64,000 nucleotides of DNA from Prevotellaceae bacterium (GTDB taxonomy: Bacteria; Bacteroidota; Bacteroidia; Bacteroidales; Bacteroidaceae), in NCBI GenBank assembly GCA_028723525.1, contig JAQYET010000023.1:124001-188000 (forward strand), written 5' to 3'. Shown here in pieces: positions 17,639 to 27,684 of this stretch (position 1 is its first letter; the number at the start of each line of letters is the position of its first letter). The translations under genes and the position numbers were made by a program. Below the pieces are notes generated by a model, which did no database searches, had not been told where the DNA came from, and saw nothing but the letters and a program-made list of their open reading frames with translations.

Positions 17639-20104
17639 TTATCTCACAGCCACCTTGACTGCCTCGTTGTTCACCTTCACCACGTAAATTCCGCGGCTCA
17701 ACGCGATGTCGTGACTGCCATTGTTAAGGGTTGCAGAATATACTGCACGCCCCATCATGTCATACACTTCCACACGCACTCCGGCTGCTGCATCGATGCA
17801 GATGCCGCCTTCCTTGGTCATCACGCCTGTAGTTTCGGCGTCGGTTCCGCCTATCGACGACGTTCCGGTGCACACCACGCGCATCCTGTCGGAAATTTCA
17901 GAGGTGTAGTAGTTGTAGTTCTTCATTCTGTATGCCTGCACATCGTACAAGTAAGTGCCGGCGGTCTTCAGGTTCTCAAACCTGTAACCTTGGTGCTCCG
18001 GATAAACAAGTTTTCTCGGAGCCACAACCACCGTACCCTTAGCGTCATACTTCTGCGTCACCTTCACCTTGTCTATAAAGAACTGTTTTCCGTTCTTGCT
18101 TGAGAAGGCAATATGGTAAGCCTTGCCCTTCTGCAGATATTGATTGAGGTCGGCAGCGCGTAACACCACCGTCTTTTCCATCTTAGTCTTAGGTGTTTCA
18201 AACGGAACATTATATCCCATCACCGCTTGCGTGGCAAATGGCGTATCCATAATGAGCACGTAGAGTTCATCTTCAGCTTCGGTAGTGACACCGGTGAACT
18301 CAACCTCTAAGTCGCCTCCGTCGGCAATCAAGAGTTTGGGAGAAGCCAAGAGCCCCATGTTGGTGCCCCATTCGGTCATCGGCATACCGCCAATCATTCC
18401 GTCAGCCCAGTTAGGATAGAGAGCGGTCCAGTCGGTATCGGCCTTTCCTTCCTTTGCGAGTGAGAGTTGCGGGGTATAGTACATCGGCTTTTCAGGATTG
18501 TCAATCGTTCCTCCTTTTATCTTGTCGAAGTCCTCATAAACGAGCATCACCTTCTCTCCGTCGGCAGCGGTGGTAATCTCTTCGTAGAGATTCACGATGT
18601 AGTTGCCTGCGTGTGGCAGCTCTTCCCAGTGTGCGGTGAAAGCATTGTCTGCAACATCAGATGCCTGATGCACCCCGGGCTTTATGCCTACGATGCCGTC
18701 AACCCATACCAAATCAGACATTTCCGAAATCAGTTCGCCGTCTTTGGCGCGTACGGAATAGAAGTAATCCTTCTCCGGGTCGATGCCCTCCACCACCTTC
18801 GAGGTCTCTGTTATGGAAAAGTTTTCGAGAGTATAGTATGGCACCGGCTGCGTTTCATAGTCGAGAGTGAAGTCGTCTATGGCAAATGTGCAGTTTGTCT
18901 TCTGCACCATGTCAATCTTCACCTGTGTCACATAATCGCCTATCTCGTCAAGTCCGAAAGAATACATTCCGCCTCCTTCCTCCATCCAGTTGTTGGGGAG
19001 ATTGGCAATGTGTTCCCATTTCCCGTCTTCATGTTTCACATACACGCCCAGCAGCGAGAGATTATAGTCGGACGGAACTTCCATTGTGCTCGGCTTAACC
19101 CAGAACGAAATCTTCTTCACCGGAGCCGGAGTGACGGGCGAAATGATGACATCTCCCGCGGCGTCCATGTTCAGAGCCAGTTTGCCGGAGTTCTTGTTGC
19201 CCTCGCCGGTGAGCACGTCAACGGTTCCGTTAGACGAAACGTCGATTGTCCAGCCTGCCGGATAGTTCGGGTTTGCGGTGTCTATGTTGCCGTCGGGTTT
19301 GAGGTTTATTCCGTCAAAACCTTCCAGAATGGTTCCTGCGGGAACCACATTCGCAGGCATGTCCTTATAGAACACGTTGAGCAGATATTCCTGCGCGCCG
19401 TTCACCGGTTTCCATGACGCCTTGAACGACGTGAGTCCCATGTTCTCTGCCGGATTAACCAATGGCTTGCCTATCTTGTTACGAACACGTGTAACCTTTA
19501 TATCGTCAACCAAAATCTCACCCTTTTCGGCAGAAATTTGGAAGATGTTGCGGTTGTTGAACGTACCCTTTTCGGTGGTGAAAGAGATGTTTTGCCACTC
19601 GTCGGTGAGCTCCACGGTCTTCGAATCTTCCACTCCCGAGGTGTTGTCGCACAGTGATATAGTCACACTCCCGGCAGTAGAGCCGGGAACACGGCGTGCG
19701 CGCAGCGTAATCGTTGCCTTACCGTAGAGTTCTGTCTCCGGAGTGCTGATGTGTCCGTAGTAAGGATAGCCGTAGTAATCATACTTTCTGAGGGCGCAGG
19801 TCTGTCCTGCCTGATAAACGTGGTTTCCGGTCCAGCCTTCGCTCGACATCATCCCGTCGGCAATCTTGTAGCCATTAGAACTGTTGCCGGCGATGTTTGT
19901 GCCATCCGGCTCTGCCTCGGTTCCTGCCGTGAACTTGTCGAAATGCTCCTCCACCACGAGTTTTTCCTCCGGAGCCCTTGCCGCCTCCCGCGCCCGCAGG
20001 TCTGTTCCGGCAATCTTCTTAGGAGCAAAAGGTTTTTGCTGTGCACAGACTGCGGTCAGCGACAGCATACATGCAATAGATGCAAAGTAAATTTTTTTCT
20101 TCAT
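17639..20104 (-). CDS. Large secreted adhesin-like protein with choice-of-anchor-type modules and sorting tail
   Basis: 821 aa, signal peptide ending AVCAQ. At least three jelly-roll modules of the cleaved-adhesin/choice-of-anchor type can be seen (about 50-205, 258-418, 520-680), each with EHFD/EGFD or YEDFDKI at the start and an IDDF/VDDIKV or IDKVKV strand at the end. Fibronectin-III-like stretches lie between them (LTSFKASWKPVNGAQEYLLN, AFTAHWEELPHAGNYIVNLY). The C-terminal 75 residues are a full type IX-like sorting domain (VEVYDMMGRAVYSA, ALSRGIYVVKV). Surface display likely; the ligand is unknown. Confidence 0.75.
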   Translation of the reverse strand: MKKKIYFASIACMLSLTAVCAQQKPFAPKKIAGTDLRAREAARAPEEKLVVEEHFDKFTAGTEAEPDGTNIAGNSSNGYKIADGMMSSEGWTGNHVYQAGQTCALRKYDYYGYPYYGHISTPETELYGKATITLRARRVPGSTAGSVTISLCDNTSGVEDSKTVELTDEWQNISFTTEKGTFNNRNIFQISAEKGEILVDDIKVTRVRNKIGKPLVNPAENMGLTSFKASWKPVNGAQEYLLNVFYKDMPANVVPAGTILEGFDGINLKPDGNIDTANPNYPAGWTIDVSSNGTVDVLTGEGNKNSGKLALNMDAAGDVIISPVTPAPVKKISFWVKPSTMEVPSDYNLSLLGVYVKHEDGKWEHIANLPNNWMEEGGGMYSFGLDEIGDYVTQVKIDMVQKTNCTFAIDDFTLDYETQPVPYYTLENFSITETSKVVEGIDPEKDYFYSVRAKDGELISEMSDLVWVDGIVGIKPGVHQASDVADNAFTAHWEELPHAGNYIVNLYEEITTAADGEKVMLVYEDFDKIKGGTIDNPEKPMYYTPQLSLAKEGKADTDWTALYPNWADGMIGGMPMTEWGTNMGLLASPKLLIADGGDLEVEFTGVTTEAEDELYVLIMDTPFATQAVMGYNVPFETPKTKMEKTVVLRAADLNQYLQKGKAYHIAFSSKNGKQFFIDKVKVTQKYDAKGTVVVAPRKLVYPEHQGYRFENLKTAGTYLYDVQAYRMKNYNYYTSEISDRMRVVCTGTSSIGGTDAETTGVMTKEGGICIDAAAGVRVEVYDMMGRAVYSATLNNGSHDIALSRGIYVVKVNNEAVKVAVR

Positions 20105-20259
20105 GCGTATTACTTTCTTATGTTAAACAATAATATTCTTCCGATTATCAAAAGCCCTTGTTATTGAACGGCACAAATATACGCAAAAAAACTTAAAGCA
20201 CAAAAAAAACATTAAAAAAATGCCCCTTTGCAGCAAATTCTAATATGTATTGAAAACCA

Positions 20260-20339
20260 ATTTCGCCGAAATTGCAAACCAAAATCGGCGATTTTACACA
20301 GTAATTTCGGCGAAATTGGTCGGCAAAATCGCCGAAATC
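20260..20339. repeat. 22-bp-period quasi-palindrome array, copy 1
   Basis: Four cores start at 20261, 20283, 20305 and 20327, spaced exactly 22 bp: TTTCGCCGAAA, AATCGGCGATT, TTTCGGCGAAA, AATCGCCGAAA. Each is flanked by A and TT/TC and separated by an 8-nt spacer (GCAAACCA, ACACAGTA, GGTCGGCA). It lies in the 421-bp divergent gap before pnp; apart from promoters I see nothing else in that gap. Confidence 0.95.
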
Positions 20340-20484
20340 ACTTTGCAAGAGATATTCTTTCCATAAGTGACAGATAAGCAATCAGGATGCAATATATCGC
20401 TGCCGTCGGCGCATTTTTTGTCGCCTATTTCATAAAAAACAGTAAAAATATATCACGTCTTGCCTGTGTTCATGTGGAAATGAG

Positions 20485-20492
20485 TATCTTTG
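20485..20492 (+). promoter_or_regulatory. Promoter of pnp
   Basis: TATCTTTG, with TTG at 20460-20462 as a possible -33 box; 33 nt before the start codon. Confidence 0.55.
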
Positions 20493-20525
20493 TACGATTT
20501 TTATTTATAGATGTTTACAAACAAG

Positions 20526-22892
20526 ATGAACGTAATTACGAAAACAGTTCAATTGCCTGATGGAAGAACTATCACAATTGAAACCGGGAAAGTTGCAAAA
20601 CAGACCGACGGCTCGGTCATGCTCCGCATGAACAACACCGTACTGCTCGCAACTGTTTGTGCAGCAAAGGATGCAGTTCCCGGAACCGATTTCATGCCTT
20701 TGCAAGTGGATTATCGCGAGCAGTATGCTGCCGCAGGACGCTTCCCCGGAGGTTTTACAAAGCGCGAAGGCAAACCCTCTGACAACGAAATTCTCACATC
20801 ACGCCTCGTTGACCGCGTGCTTCGTCCGCTGTTTCCTGCCGACTATCACGCCGAGGTCTTCGTCAACGTGATGCTGTTATCTGCCGACGGCGTTGACCAG
20901 CCGGATGCTCTCGCAGGTTTCGCAGCCTCTGCAGCACTGGCATGTTCGGACATTCCTTTCGAATGTCCGATTTCCGAGGTGCGTGTGGCACGCGTCGAAG
21001 GCGAATATGTAGTAAACCCAACAACAGAACAGATGAAACTTGCCGACATGGACATCATGGTCGGAGCGAGTGCCGAAAACATCATGATGGTGGAGGGAGA
21101 GATGAAAGAAGTGACCGAACAGGATCTCCTCAATGCCCTGAAAACGGCAATGAACGCCATAAAGCCGATGTGCGAGATGCAGGCAGAACTGAGCAAGGAA
21201 CTCGGCAAAGACATCAAGCGCGAGTTCTGTCACGAGATAAACGACGACACACTGCGCGAACTTGTGCGCAAGGAATGCTACGAAAAGGCATACGAGGTGG
21301 TGGGACAGGCTCTTGAGAAGCACGCCCGCGCCGAGGCTTTCGAACAGATAGTGGCTGACTTCAAGGAGAAATATTTCGCCGAGAACGAGATTGCCGATGA
21401 CGCAGAAGTGTCTAAAGAAGACGTCGAGGCGATGATAGACAAATACTATCACGACGTGGAACGCGACGCCATGCGCCGCTGCATACTCGACGAAGGAAAG
21501 CGTCTCGACGGCCGCAAGACCGACGAGATACGCCCGATATGGTGCGAGGTGAGCACCCTGCCGATGCCTCATGGAAGCAGTATCTTCACGCGTGGCGAGA
21601 CACAGAGCCTCACAACGTGTACGCTCGGAACCAAACTCGACGAGAAACTGGTTGACGACGTGCTCGACAAGAGTTACATGCGCTTCCTGCTTCATTACAA
21701 CTTCCCGCCGTTCTGCACCGGAGAGGCTAAGGCACAGCGCGGTGTGGGACGTCGCGAAATAGGTCACGGACATCTGGCATGGCGCGCACTGAAAGACCAA
21801 ATACCGGCAGACTATCCCTACACGGTGCGTTTAGTGAGCCAGATAATGGAGTCCAACGGCTCTTCGTCTATGGCTACCGTATGCGCCGGAACGCTTGCAC
21901 TGCTCGACGCCGGAGTGCCGATGAAGAAGCCGGTGAGCGGCATCGCAATGGGACTTATCAAAAACCCGGGCGAAGACAAGTATGCCGTGCTCTCCGACAT
22001 CCTCGGCGATGAGGACCACCTTGGCGACATGGACTTCAAGACTACGGGAACACGCGACGGACTGACAGCCACACAGATGGACATCAAGTGCGACGGACTG
22101 TCTTTCGAAATCCTCGAAAAGGCTCTCATGCAGGCTAAAGCCGGGCGCGAGCATATTCTCGGAAAGATGAACGAAACCATGTCTGAACCTCGCGAGGAAC
22201 TCAAGCCTCAGGTGCCACGCATCGAACAGTTTGACATTCCTAAGGAGTTCATCGGAGCCGTGATAGGTCCGGGCGGAAAGATCATTCAGCAGATGCAGGA
22301 AGACAGCGGAGCCACAATCACCATCGACGAGATTGACGGAAAGGGCGTGGTTCAGGTGTCTGCACCAAACAAGGAGAGCATAAACGCGGCAATAAGCAAG
22401 ATACGCGCAATAGTGGCAGTGCCCGAAGTGGGCGAGGTTTACGAGGGGACGGTTCGCTCCATCATGCCTTACGGATGCTTCGTGGAGATACTTCCCGGAA
22501 AAGACGGACTGCTGCACATCTCCGAGATTGACTGGAAACGACTCGAAACAGTGGAGGAAGCCGGCATAAAGGAGGGCGACAAAATCACCGTCAAACTGCT
22601 GGAGATTGACCCGAAGACCGGAAAGTATAAACTGTCTCACCGCTGCCTGATACCGAAACCGGAAGGATATGTTGAGCGCGAACGCCGCCCACGCCCCGAA
22701 AGAGGCGAGAGAGGCGAACGTCGTCAACGCCCGGAGAGAGGCGACAAGGGCGAGAGAGGTGAGCGCGGAGAACAGCATCACCAGCCGAAATTTAACGAGT
22801 TGCGTCAGGAAAGGGGCAATGACATGTTCGACCCTACGGAGGAACGTGAGCCAAGAGGGTTCTCTGATATACTCGACAACAAAGATTTCTAA
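20526..22892 (+). CDS. pnp: Polyribonucleotide nucleotidyltransferase (PNPase)
   Basis: Phosphorolytic 3'-5' exoribonuclease acting in RNA turnover. 788 aa from the ATG at 20526, giving the usual start [14 protein letters not shown]; the ATG five codons earlier is less likely. Domains in order: RNase PH-like 1 (about 5-225), helical PNPase domain (240-320), RNase PH-like 2 (325-555, with [20 protein letters not shown] and [15 protein letters not shown]), KH ([20 protein letters not shown], about 570-625) and S1 ([20 protein letters not shown], about 635-705). The last 75 residues are an Arg/Gly/Glu-rich tail ([17 protein letters not shown]) that could add RNA contacts. Core housekeeping gene. 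Confidence 0.98.
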   Translation: MNVITKTVQLPDGRTITIETGKVAKQTDGSVMLRMNNTVLLATVCAAKDAVPGTDFMPLQVDYREQYAAAGRFPGGFTKREGKPSDNEILTSRLVDRVLRPLFPADYHAEVFVNVMLLSADGVDQPDALAGFAASAALACSDIPFECPISEVRVARVEGEYVVNPTTEQMKLADMDIMVGASAENIMMVEGEMKEVTEQDLLNALKTAMNAIKPMCEMQAELSKELGKDIKREFCHEINDDTLRELVRKECYEKAYEVVGQALEKHARAEAFEQIVADFKEKYFAENEIADDAEVSKEDVEAMIDKYYHDVERDAMRRCILDEGKRLDGRKTDEIRPIWCEVSTLPMPHGSSIFTRGETQSLTTCTLGTKLDEKLVDDVLDKSYMRFLLHYNFPPFCTGEAKAQRGVGRREIGHGHLAWRALKDQIPADYPYTVRLVSQIMESNGSSSMATVCAGTLALLDAGVPMKKPVSGIAMGLIKNPGEDKYAVLSDILGDEDHLGDMDFKTTGTRDGLTATQMDIKCDGLSFEILEKALMQAKAGREHILGKMNETMSEPREELKPQVPRIEQFDIPKEFIGAVIGPGGKIIQQMQEDSGATITIDEIDGKGVVQVSAPNKESINAAISKIRAIVAVPEVGEVYEGTVRSIMPYGCFVEILPGKDGLLHISEIDWKRLETVEEAGIKEGDKITVKLLEIDPKTGKYKLSHRCLIPKPEGYVERERRPRPERGERGERRQRPERGDKGERGERGEQHHQPKFNELRQERGNDMFDPTEEREPRGFSDILDNKDF

Positions 22893-22898
22893 CCATAA

Positions 22899-22934
22899 AT
22901 CAGTGGGTGTGCCCGGCGTGACACACCCACTGAT
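22899..22934. terminator. Hairpin after pnp
   Basis: ATCAGTGGGTGTG (22899-22911) pairs with CACACCCACTGAT (22922-22934): 13 bp, no T-run, so termination is likely but not certain. Confidence 0.6.
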
Positions 22935-22965
22935 ATTAGTAAAAACATTTAGAACAATACGTATT

Positions 22966-23112
22966 ATGAGAAATAAGAAAGCATATCTGCAGCCTGCCTT
23001 GAAACTGTTCCTCATTGAAACAGAAGCAGAGATACTGAAAGGCAGTCCGGGAAAGAAAACCATTGATAGCGCATTCACTATCGAGGACATGGAGACCGAG
23101 GAATTGGAATGA
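22966..23112 (+). CDS. Small leader-like protein, second member
   Basis: 48 aa from the ATG at 22966: MRNKKAYLQPALKLFLIETE, then AEILKGSPGKKT and an acidic end (IEDMETEELE). The first 25 residues resemble those of the 69-aa protein at 12069 (YLxPxL, ETE, Gly/Ser turn), while the tails differ. No signal peptide, no cysteine. It stands between a hairpin and the PI-PLC lipoprotein gene, which begins 93 nt later on the same strand. Function unknown; conservation of the head argues that it is a real gene. Confidence 0.55.
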   Translation: MRNKKAYLQPALKLFLIETEAEILKGSPGKKTIDSAFTIEDMETEELE

Positions 23113-23204
23113 GCCAATACCCGCCAACTGCCATTATGTGACATTATAAACATCTTACAATTACACTGCAAGACATTCTTTTATTACTTATTACAATAAA
23201 CACG

Positions 23205-25040
23205 ATGAGAACAAAATATTCCATAGCGTTGGCTTTCATTGCACTTCTGCTGACCGGATGCTCCGGTGGCGACGACGTCTTTTCAACTGCAGGAGAAGGT
23301 ACTGAAACGACAAAACAAAACACAGACACGCTACGCATCAAACTCACCGAGGGCGACAATTCATCGGCTGCGCATATCGCAGTGCATAAAGACGAGAACG
23401 ACAAACTGAGCTTCACATGGGAGATTGGCGACATAATAAAGGTTTATCTCTATCAGGACAACAAGTGGTATGCCATAGATCATAGCGTCGGAGAGGCCGA
23501 CGGGATAAATGGAAACACCCTGTCATCAATAAAAATTCCATGTCCCACGGGGTTCAGTCCGACACGTTCTTACAACATCTACGGCGCGGTTGGTAATGCC
23601 CGTTACCAGACTTCCGACGGCACTCCCGACCCTATCTTGGTGTGCAAACACGGCTCGTGGCGCAGGAGTATGGAGGAAGCAGCCAAAGACATGGTGCTGA
23701 CTTTCGAGCAGAAAAGCCTCGACACGGCAACACCGTCGCTGAAGTTGAAACATAGAGGCAACATCTTGGTTTACAATGTCTATGCAGGGACTTCGCTTAC
23801 GGTAAGCAGCATAAAGGTGGAAGAGGTGAACGGAACGAAATGGCTGGAAGATGAGAACGGCAACGCAACGGCAGAACTGCAGACGCAAAGCATGTTACCA
23901 CTCACTGCAAACAGCCAACAGCGTGAGGACTTCGCATGCTGGGTGAGGACAAATGAAGGCACAGAAAACATAGAACTGCGCACAACAATAGGCGTGAAGA
24001 ACGGAGGAAGAACCGAAAATCAGACCCTTGGCAGAACCTCAAAGCTGAAACAATTAGTGCATGGGCGCAATCTGAGAATACGCTTCGACTCTTTCTACAA
24101 CAAAATTTACGCCCTCGGCAAGAAGAGCGGCGACGATATAGCGTGGCTAAGCAGTTGGATGAAAGACTTCGACAACAACATGCCACTGTCCGACTTCCTC
24201 TTACCTTGCGCCCATGAAAGTGCTGCAACAGAGAATGGCCTAAGTTTTGGGTATGCAAAATGCCAGTATTACGACATCACAGGATTGCTACAAAGAGGAA
24301 TCAGGGGGCTGGATATACGCGTTAAGGTGAAAAATGGGAGTCTGGATATATATCATGGTATTATCTATCAGGGCGGAAGTCTTGAGGACAAGGTTATGAA
24401 ACCGGTGACGCAATTCCTCGATGCGCACCCCACAGAGACCATAGTGATGCTGTATAAAGATGAGGACGGAAGCGGAAACAGCGAATACAGCACGCTCTCA
24501 CAACAGATGTTCGAGAAATACAAGAAGTATCTCTACTTATATCAGGGAGGCGGTATCGGAGGAGTTCGCCTTGGAGATGTACGCGGAAAGATAGTGCTTA
24601 TAACAAGAAACAGAATAACCAATGGCGACCAGTGGGCATTCGATGCCGTAAGCTGGGGCGACAATGAAGCCGACAAAGCTTTCTATCTGAACCATTATGG
24701 CAGGAACATCGCACTGAACGCGCATGTTCAAGACCGATATGACAATCCTGGATTAGACATGAAGAAGAATGTTTTCTCTGCCATGTTAAGCAATAGCGAG
24801 CAGTACTATCGTGACGGATATTTCAACTTCAACTACTCAAGTTATACAGGTGGAACTCCTTACCAGAACGCATCTAAGATGAATCCATATCTTGTTTCAC
24901 TGATAAAGGAGCAAAAAGAGCGTAAACGCGGGTTTATATACATGGACTATGCCTGCATAGAAAGCAACGGATATGGAGGCGCGGTGGGCGAACAGGCCGT
25001 GCGAGCCATAATCGCCAACAACTATCTGTTGGCACAATAA
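23205..25040 (+). CDS. PI-PLC-domain lipoprotein
   Basis: 611 aa. Lipobox LLLTGCSG puts the lipidated Cys at 19. Residues about 40-300 form a fimbrillin-like beta domain (LSFTWEIGDIIKVYLY near 68-83). From about 312 the sequence is a phosphatidylinositol-specific phospholipase C X-domain: SSWMKDFDNNMPLSDFLLPC, then catalytic-type His337 in AHESA, Arg372 in GLDIRV, His384 in IYHG, and ETIVMLYKDED. The Asp normally next to the first His is Glu338. By family it would cleave phosphoinositides or GPI-like anchors, which are host or eukaryotic substrates; activity is unproven. The DUF4294 gene follows by 8 nt. Confidence 0.82.
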   Translation: MRTKYSIALAFIALLLTGCSGGDDVFSTAGEGTETTKQNTDTLRIKLTEGDNSSAAHIAVHKDENDKLSFTWEIGDIIKVYLYQDNKWYAIDHSVGEADGINGNTLSSIKIPCPTGFSPTRSYNIYGAVGNARYQTSDGTPDPILVCKHGSWRRSMEEAAKDMVLTFEQKSLDTATPSLKLKHRGNILVYNVYAGTSLTVSSIKVEEVNGTKWLEDENGNATAELQTQSMLPLTANSQQREDFACWVRTNEGTENIELRTTIGVKNGGRTENQTLGRTSKLKQLVHGRNLRIRFDSFYNKIYALGKKSGDDIAWLSSWMKDFDNNMPLSDFLLPCAHESAATENGLSFGYAKCQYYDITGLLQRGIRGLDIRVKVKNGSLDIYHGIIYQGGSLEDKVMKPVTQFLDAHPTETIVMLYKDEDGSGNSEYSTLSQQMFEKYKKYLYLYQGGGIGGVRLGDVRGKIVLITRNRITNGDQWAFDAVSWGDNEADKAFYLNHYGRNIALNAHVQDRYDNPGLDMKKNVFSAMLSNSEQYYRDGYFNFNYSSYTGGTPYQNASKMNPYLVSLIKEQKERKRGFIYMDYACIESNGYGGAVGEQAVRAIIANNYLLAQ

Positions 25041-25048
25041 TAATCGTT

Positions 25049-25702
25049 ATGAAACCAAACGCACTCATCCTAACTGCGGTAATGCTGTGCTGCCTCGCAC
25101 CCGATGCTGCGGCACAGACCGACAACGAGGGCAAGGTGGCTCCCGAAGACATGCCCATTGACATGAATGAGCCTACAATGGAGCCGCGTGTCAAGGTGAC
25201 GCGTGTGCTCGACAAACAGGGCGACAGCATACAATGTGTGCAGCTGAACCGCGTCTATGTCTATCCGGAAATAGCCTTCAAGGATGAGAAGCAACAACAG
25301 CAATACAACCAGTTGGTGAAGAACGTGAAGCGCGTTTTGCCCATAGCAAAGGAGGTGAACGGCATCATCATCGAGACATACGAATACCTGCAGACCCTCC
25401 CTAACAAGAAAGCGAAGGACCAACACATGAAAAAGGTGGAGGAGTCAATAAAGAGACAATACACCCCGAGGATGAAAAAACTGACATTCTCGCAGGGGAA
25501 ACTGCTCATAAAACTTATTCACCGCGAGTGCAACTCCTCGTCATACCAACTGGTAAAGGCGTTTCTCGGTCCCGTGAAAGCCGGCTTCTATCAGGCTTTC
25601 GCGTGGGCTTTCGGGGCATCGCTGACAAAGAAATACGAGCCGGAGGGCAAAGACCGACTCACCGAGCGGGTAGTGCTGATGGTGGAGGCAGGGCAGTTGT
25701 GA
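25049..25702 (+). CDS. DUF4294 family exported protein
   Basis: 217 aa with signal peptide ending DAAAQ. The body matches the Bacteroidota family DUF4294: VYVYPEIAFKDEKQQQQYNQ, LVKNVKRVLPIAKEV, FSQGKLLIKLIHRECNSSSY, then a hydrophobic stretch FYQAFAWAFGASL and YEPEGKDRLTERVV. The function of the family is unknown. Eight nt after the PI-PLC gene, so in one operon. Confidence 0.85.
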   Translation: MKPNALILTAVMLCCLAPDAAAQTDNEGKVAPEDMPIDMNEPTMEPRVKVTRVLDKQGDSIQCVQLNRVYVYPEIAFKDEKQQQQYNQLVKNVKRVLPIAKEVNGIIIETYEYLQTLPNKKAKDQHMKKVEESIKRQYTPRMKKLTFSQGKLLIKLIHRECNSSSYQLVKAFLGPVKAGFYQAFAWAFGASLTKKYEPEGKDRLTERVVLMVEAGQL

Positions 25703-25774
25703 TGCCACACAGCTATGCTTCGGGAGTATCGCAGTGGGCGAATGGCGAGGCGGGATATATCTGATGAGGAAGTG

Positions 25775-25854
25775 AAATCGCCGATTTTGTTTAGTAAATT
25801 CGGCGATTTTACTTTGCAATTTCGCCGATTTTACGGTGCAATTTCGCCGAAATT
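25775..25854. repeat. 22-bp-period quasi-palindrome array, copy 2
   Basis: Cores at 25776, 25798, 25820 and 25842: AATCGCCGATT, ATTCGGCGATT, TTTCGCCGATT, TTTCGCCGAAA, exact 22-bp period. Spacers GTTTAGTA, ACTTTGCA, ACGGTGCA. It lies in the 358-bp convergent gap between the DUF4294 gene and tyrS. Confidence 0.95.
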
Positions 25855-25911
25855 GCTTTCGCATAGGTATGATGCCGGGCTGAATGTTGGCATGAAAGGG
25901 AATGAAAACTA

Positions 25912-25955
25912 TGATGATGTGCCGCTGCATTGTTGCAGTTGCGGCACATCATCAT
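25912..25955. terminator. Long hairpin between convergent genes
   Basis: TGATGATGTGCCGC (25912-25925) pairs with GCGGCACATCATCA (25941-25954); the loop contains a second short stem CTGCA/TGCAG. A T-run is lacking, but position between the DUF4294 and tyrS stops fits a terminator. Confidence 0.6.
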
Positions 25956-26060
25956 CGTTATTGTCATAATTGGTTTGCGGTTATTACCGACCGCAAAGGC
26001 GGCATGTCAGACCATAAGGCGGTGCGGAACGCCGTGACGTATGCCGGCATGGGGTGCGGC

Positions 26061-27365
26061 TCAGTCCTTCACCGTGAGCAGGAAATAGTTTTTCTTGCCC
26101 TTCTGCACCAGCAGATATTTTCCGTCTATGAGGTCGTCGGAAGTGATGATACGGTCGGGAGCCTGCATTTTTTCCTTGTTAAGGCTCACTCCTCCACCCT
26201 GCACCATCTTTCTCATCTCACCCTTCGAGGGGAAGATGTCGGTGTCTTGAGTGAAGAGTTCCACCGCCGGCTGTCCCAGTTTGTCTGCCGTAATATCATA
26301 GTGCGGCACGCCATCGAAGACATCGAGGAAGGTCTGCTCGTCAAGTTTTTGCAGTCCCTCTTTGGTTGATTTGCCGAAAAGTATGTTCGAAGCCTCCATT
26401 GCTGCGTCGAGGTCGGCTTGCGAATGAACCATCACCGTGACCTCTTCTGCGAGTCGTTTCTGCAGCATGCGGCGTCCCGGATCTTGCCTGTGCTCATTGA
26501 TGAGGGCATCGATTGTCTCGCGGTCGAGCGATGTGAAAATCTTGATATAGCGTTCAGCCTCTTCGTCGCCGGTGTTAAGCCAGAACTGATAGAAGCGGTA
26601 TGGGGTTGTGCGTTTTGGGTCGAGCCAGATGTTTCCGCTCTCTGTCTTGCCGAACTTCTTGCCGTCTGCCTTTGTGATGAGCGGACAGGTGAGGGCAAAT
26701 GCCGGCTCGGCGTCGCTCCCGAGTGTGCGCCTGATGAGTTCGGTTCCGGTGGTCATGTTTCCCCACTGGTCGTTTCCTCCGAGCTGCAGGCGCACTCCGT
26801 GGCTGCGATAGAGGTGGAGGAAGTCGTAGCCCTGCAGCAACTGGTAGGTAAATTCGGTGAAGGACAGTCCGTCACGCGCCGTTCCGTTAAGGCGCTGCTG
26901 CACGCTTTCCTTTGCCATCATGTAGTTTACGGTGATGTGTTTTCCCACCTCGCGTGCGAAGTCGAGGAATGAGAAGTCTTTCATCCAGTCGTAGTTGTTC
27001 ACAAGTTCTGCCCGGTTTGGCGCATCGCTTTCAAAGTCGAGGAACTTCGCGAGTTGCTTTTTTATGCACTCTTGGTTATGCCTCAGCGTTGCCTCATCGA
27101 GCAGGTTGCGCTCCAGATTTTTCCCCGACGGGTCGCCAATCATTCCCGTTGCGCCTCCCACGAGGGCTATAGGTTTATGCCCGCAGTGCTGCAGGTGGCG
27201 CAACATCATCACTCCGCAGAGGTGTCCGATGTGCAGTGAGTCGGCTGTCGGGTCTGTACCCAAATATGCCGAGACTGTATTTTCTTTAAGATATTCCTCG
27301 GTTCCCGGCATTATCTGTGCCAGCATACCGCGCCATTTCAGTTCTTCAACAAAGTTCTTATTCAT
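26061..27365 (-). CDS. tyrS: Tyrosyl-tRNA synthetase
   Basis: Charges tRNA-Tyr. 434 aa, normal length for the bacterial enzyme. Class I motifs: HIGH-type [10 protein letters not shown] (about 42-51) and KMSKS-type KFGKTESG (about 232-239); tyrosine-binding GGNDQWGNM lies near 197-205. The C-terminal 80 residues form the S4-like RNA-binding domain ([14 protein letters not shown]). Last gene of the minus-strand group DUF4271-hemD-rnpA-yidD-tyrS, 78 nt after yidD. Confidence 0.98.
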   Translation of the reverse strand: MNKNFVEELKWRGMLAQIMPGTEEYLKENTVSAYLGTDPTADSLHIGHLCGVMMLRHLQHCGHKPIALVGGATGMIGDPSGKNLERNLLDEATLRHNQECIKKQLAKFLDFESDAPNRAELVNNYDWMKDFSFLDFAREVGKHITVNYMMAKESVQQRLNGTARDGLSFTEFTYQLLQGYDFLHLYRSHGVRLQLGGNDQWGNMTTGTELIRRTLGSDAEPAFALTCPLITKADGKKFGKTESGNIWLDPKRTTPYRFYQFWLNTGDEEAERYIKIFTSLDRETIDALINEHRQDPGRRMLQKRLAEEVTVMVHSQADLDAAMEASNILFGKSTKEGLQKLDEQTFLDVFDGVPHYDITADKLGQPAVELFTQDTDIFPSKGEMRKMVQGGGVSLNKEKMQAPDRIITSDDLIDGKYLLVQKGKKNYFLLTVKD

Positions 27366-27443
27366 TGTTATGGGTTTTGCGGGGTTTGTTATTGAATGGT
27401 CCTTGCGGACTTTTTGTGGTTTGCAAATAATCTTTCGCGGGCT

Positions 27444-27683
27444 TCACGGCACCGGGTCGTAACCGCTTCCGCCCCAAGGGTTGCACCTCAATATCCGCCA
27501 AACGGCGAGCGCGAGACCCTTTATCGGTCCGTGTTTCACTATCGCCTGCCTTGCATATTCGGAGCATGTGGGCACGAAGCGGCACGATGGCGGGGTGTAG
27601 GGTGTGATGAAACGCTGATAGAACACTATCGGGGCTGTCAGCAACCAGACAAGGGCTTTGGATATGATGCGTATCACCTTCAT
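27444..27683 (-). CDS. yidD: Membrane protein insertion efficiency factor YidD
   Basis: 79 aa. Signature [20 protein letters not shown], then [10 protein letters not shown] and [14 protein letters not shown], with the three conserved Cys and an amphipathic N-terminal helix. Assists YidC-dependent insertion at the inner membrane. One nt after rnpA, the classic rnpA-yidD pairing. Confidence 0.97.
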   Translation of the reverse strand: MKVIRIISKALVWLLTAPIVFYQRFITPYTPPSCRFVPTCSEYARQAIVKHGPIKGLALAVWRILRCNPWGGSGYDPVP

Positions 27684-27684
27684 G

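Noticed and set aside
20260..20339. The 22-bp-period arrays as a CRISPR locus
   Set aside because: Units are 14-bp quasi-palindromes with 8-nt spacers, always four per site, at five sites, with no cas genes. None of this fits a CRISPR array.
20877..23171. Minus-strand open frames of 307 and 446 codons opposite pnp
   Set aside because: Shadows created by the codon usage of pnp; no family features, and they cross the pnp stop and the small-protein gene.
25775..25854. The arrays as transcription terminators
   Set aside because: Units are followed by no consistent T-run, occur in a divergent gap before pnp, and keep a strict 22-bp phase that a terminator would not need.
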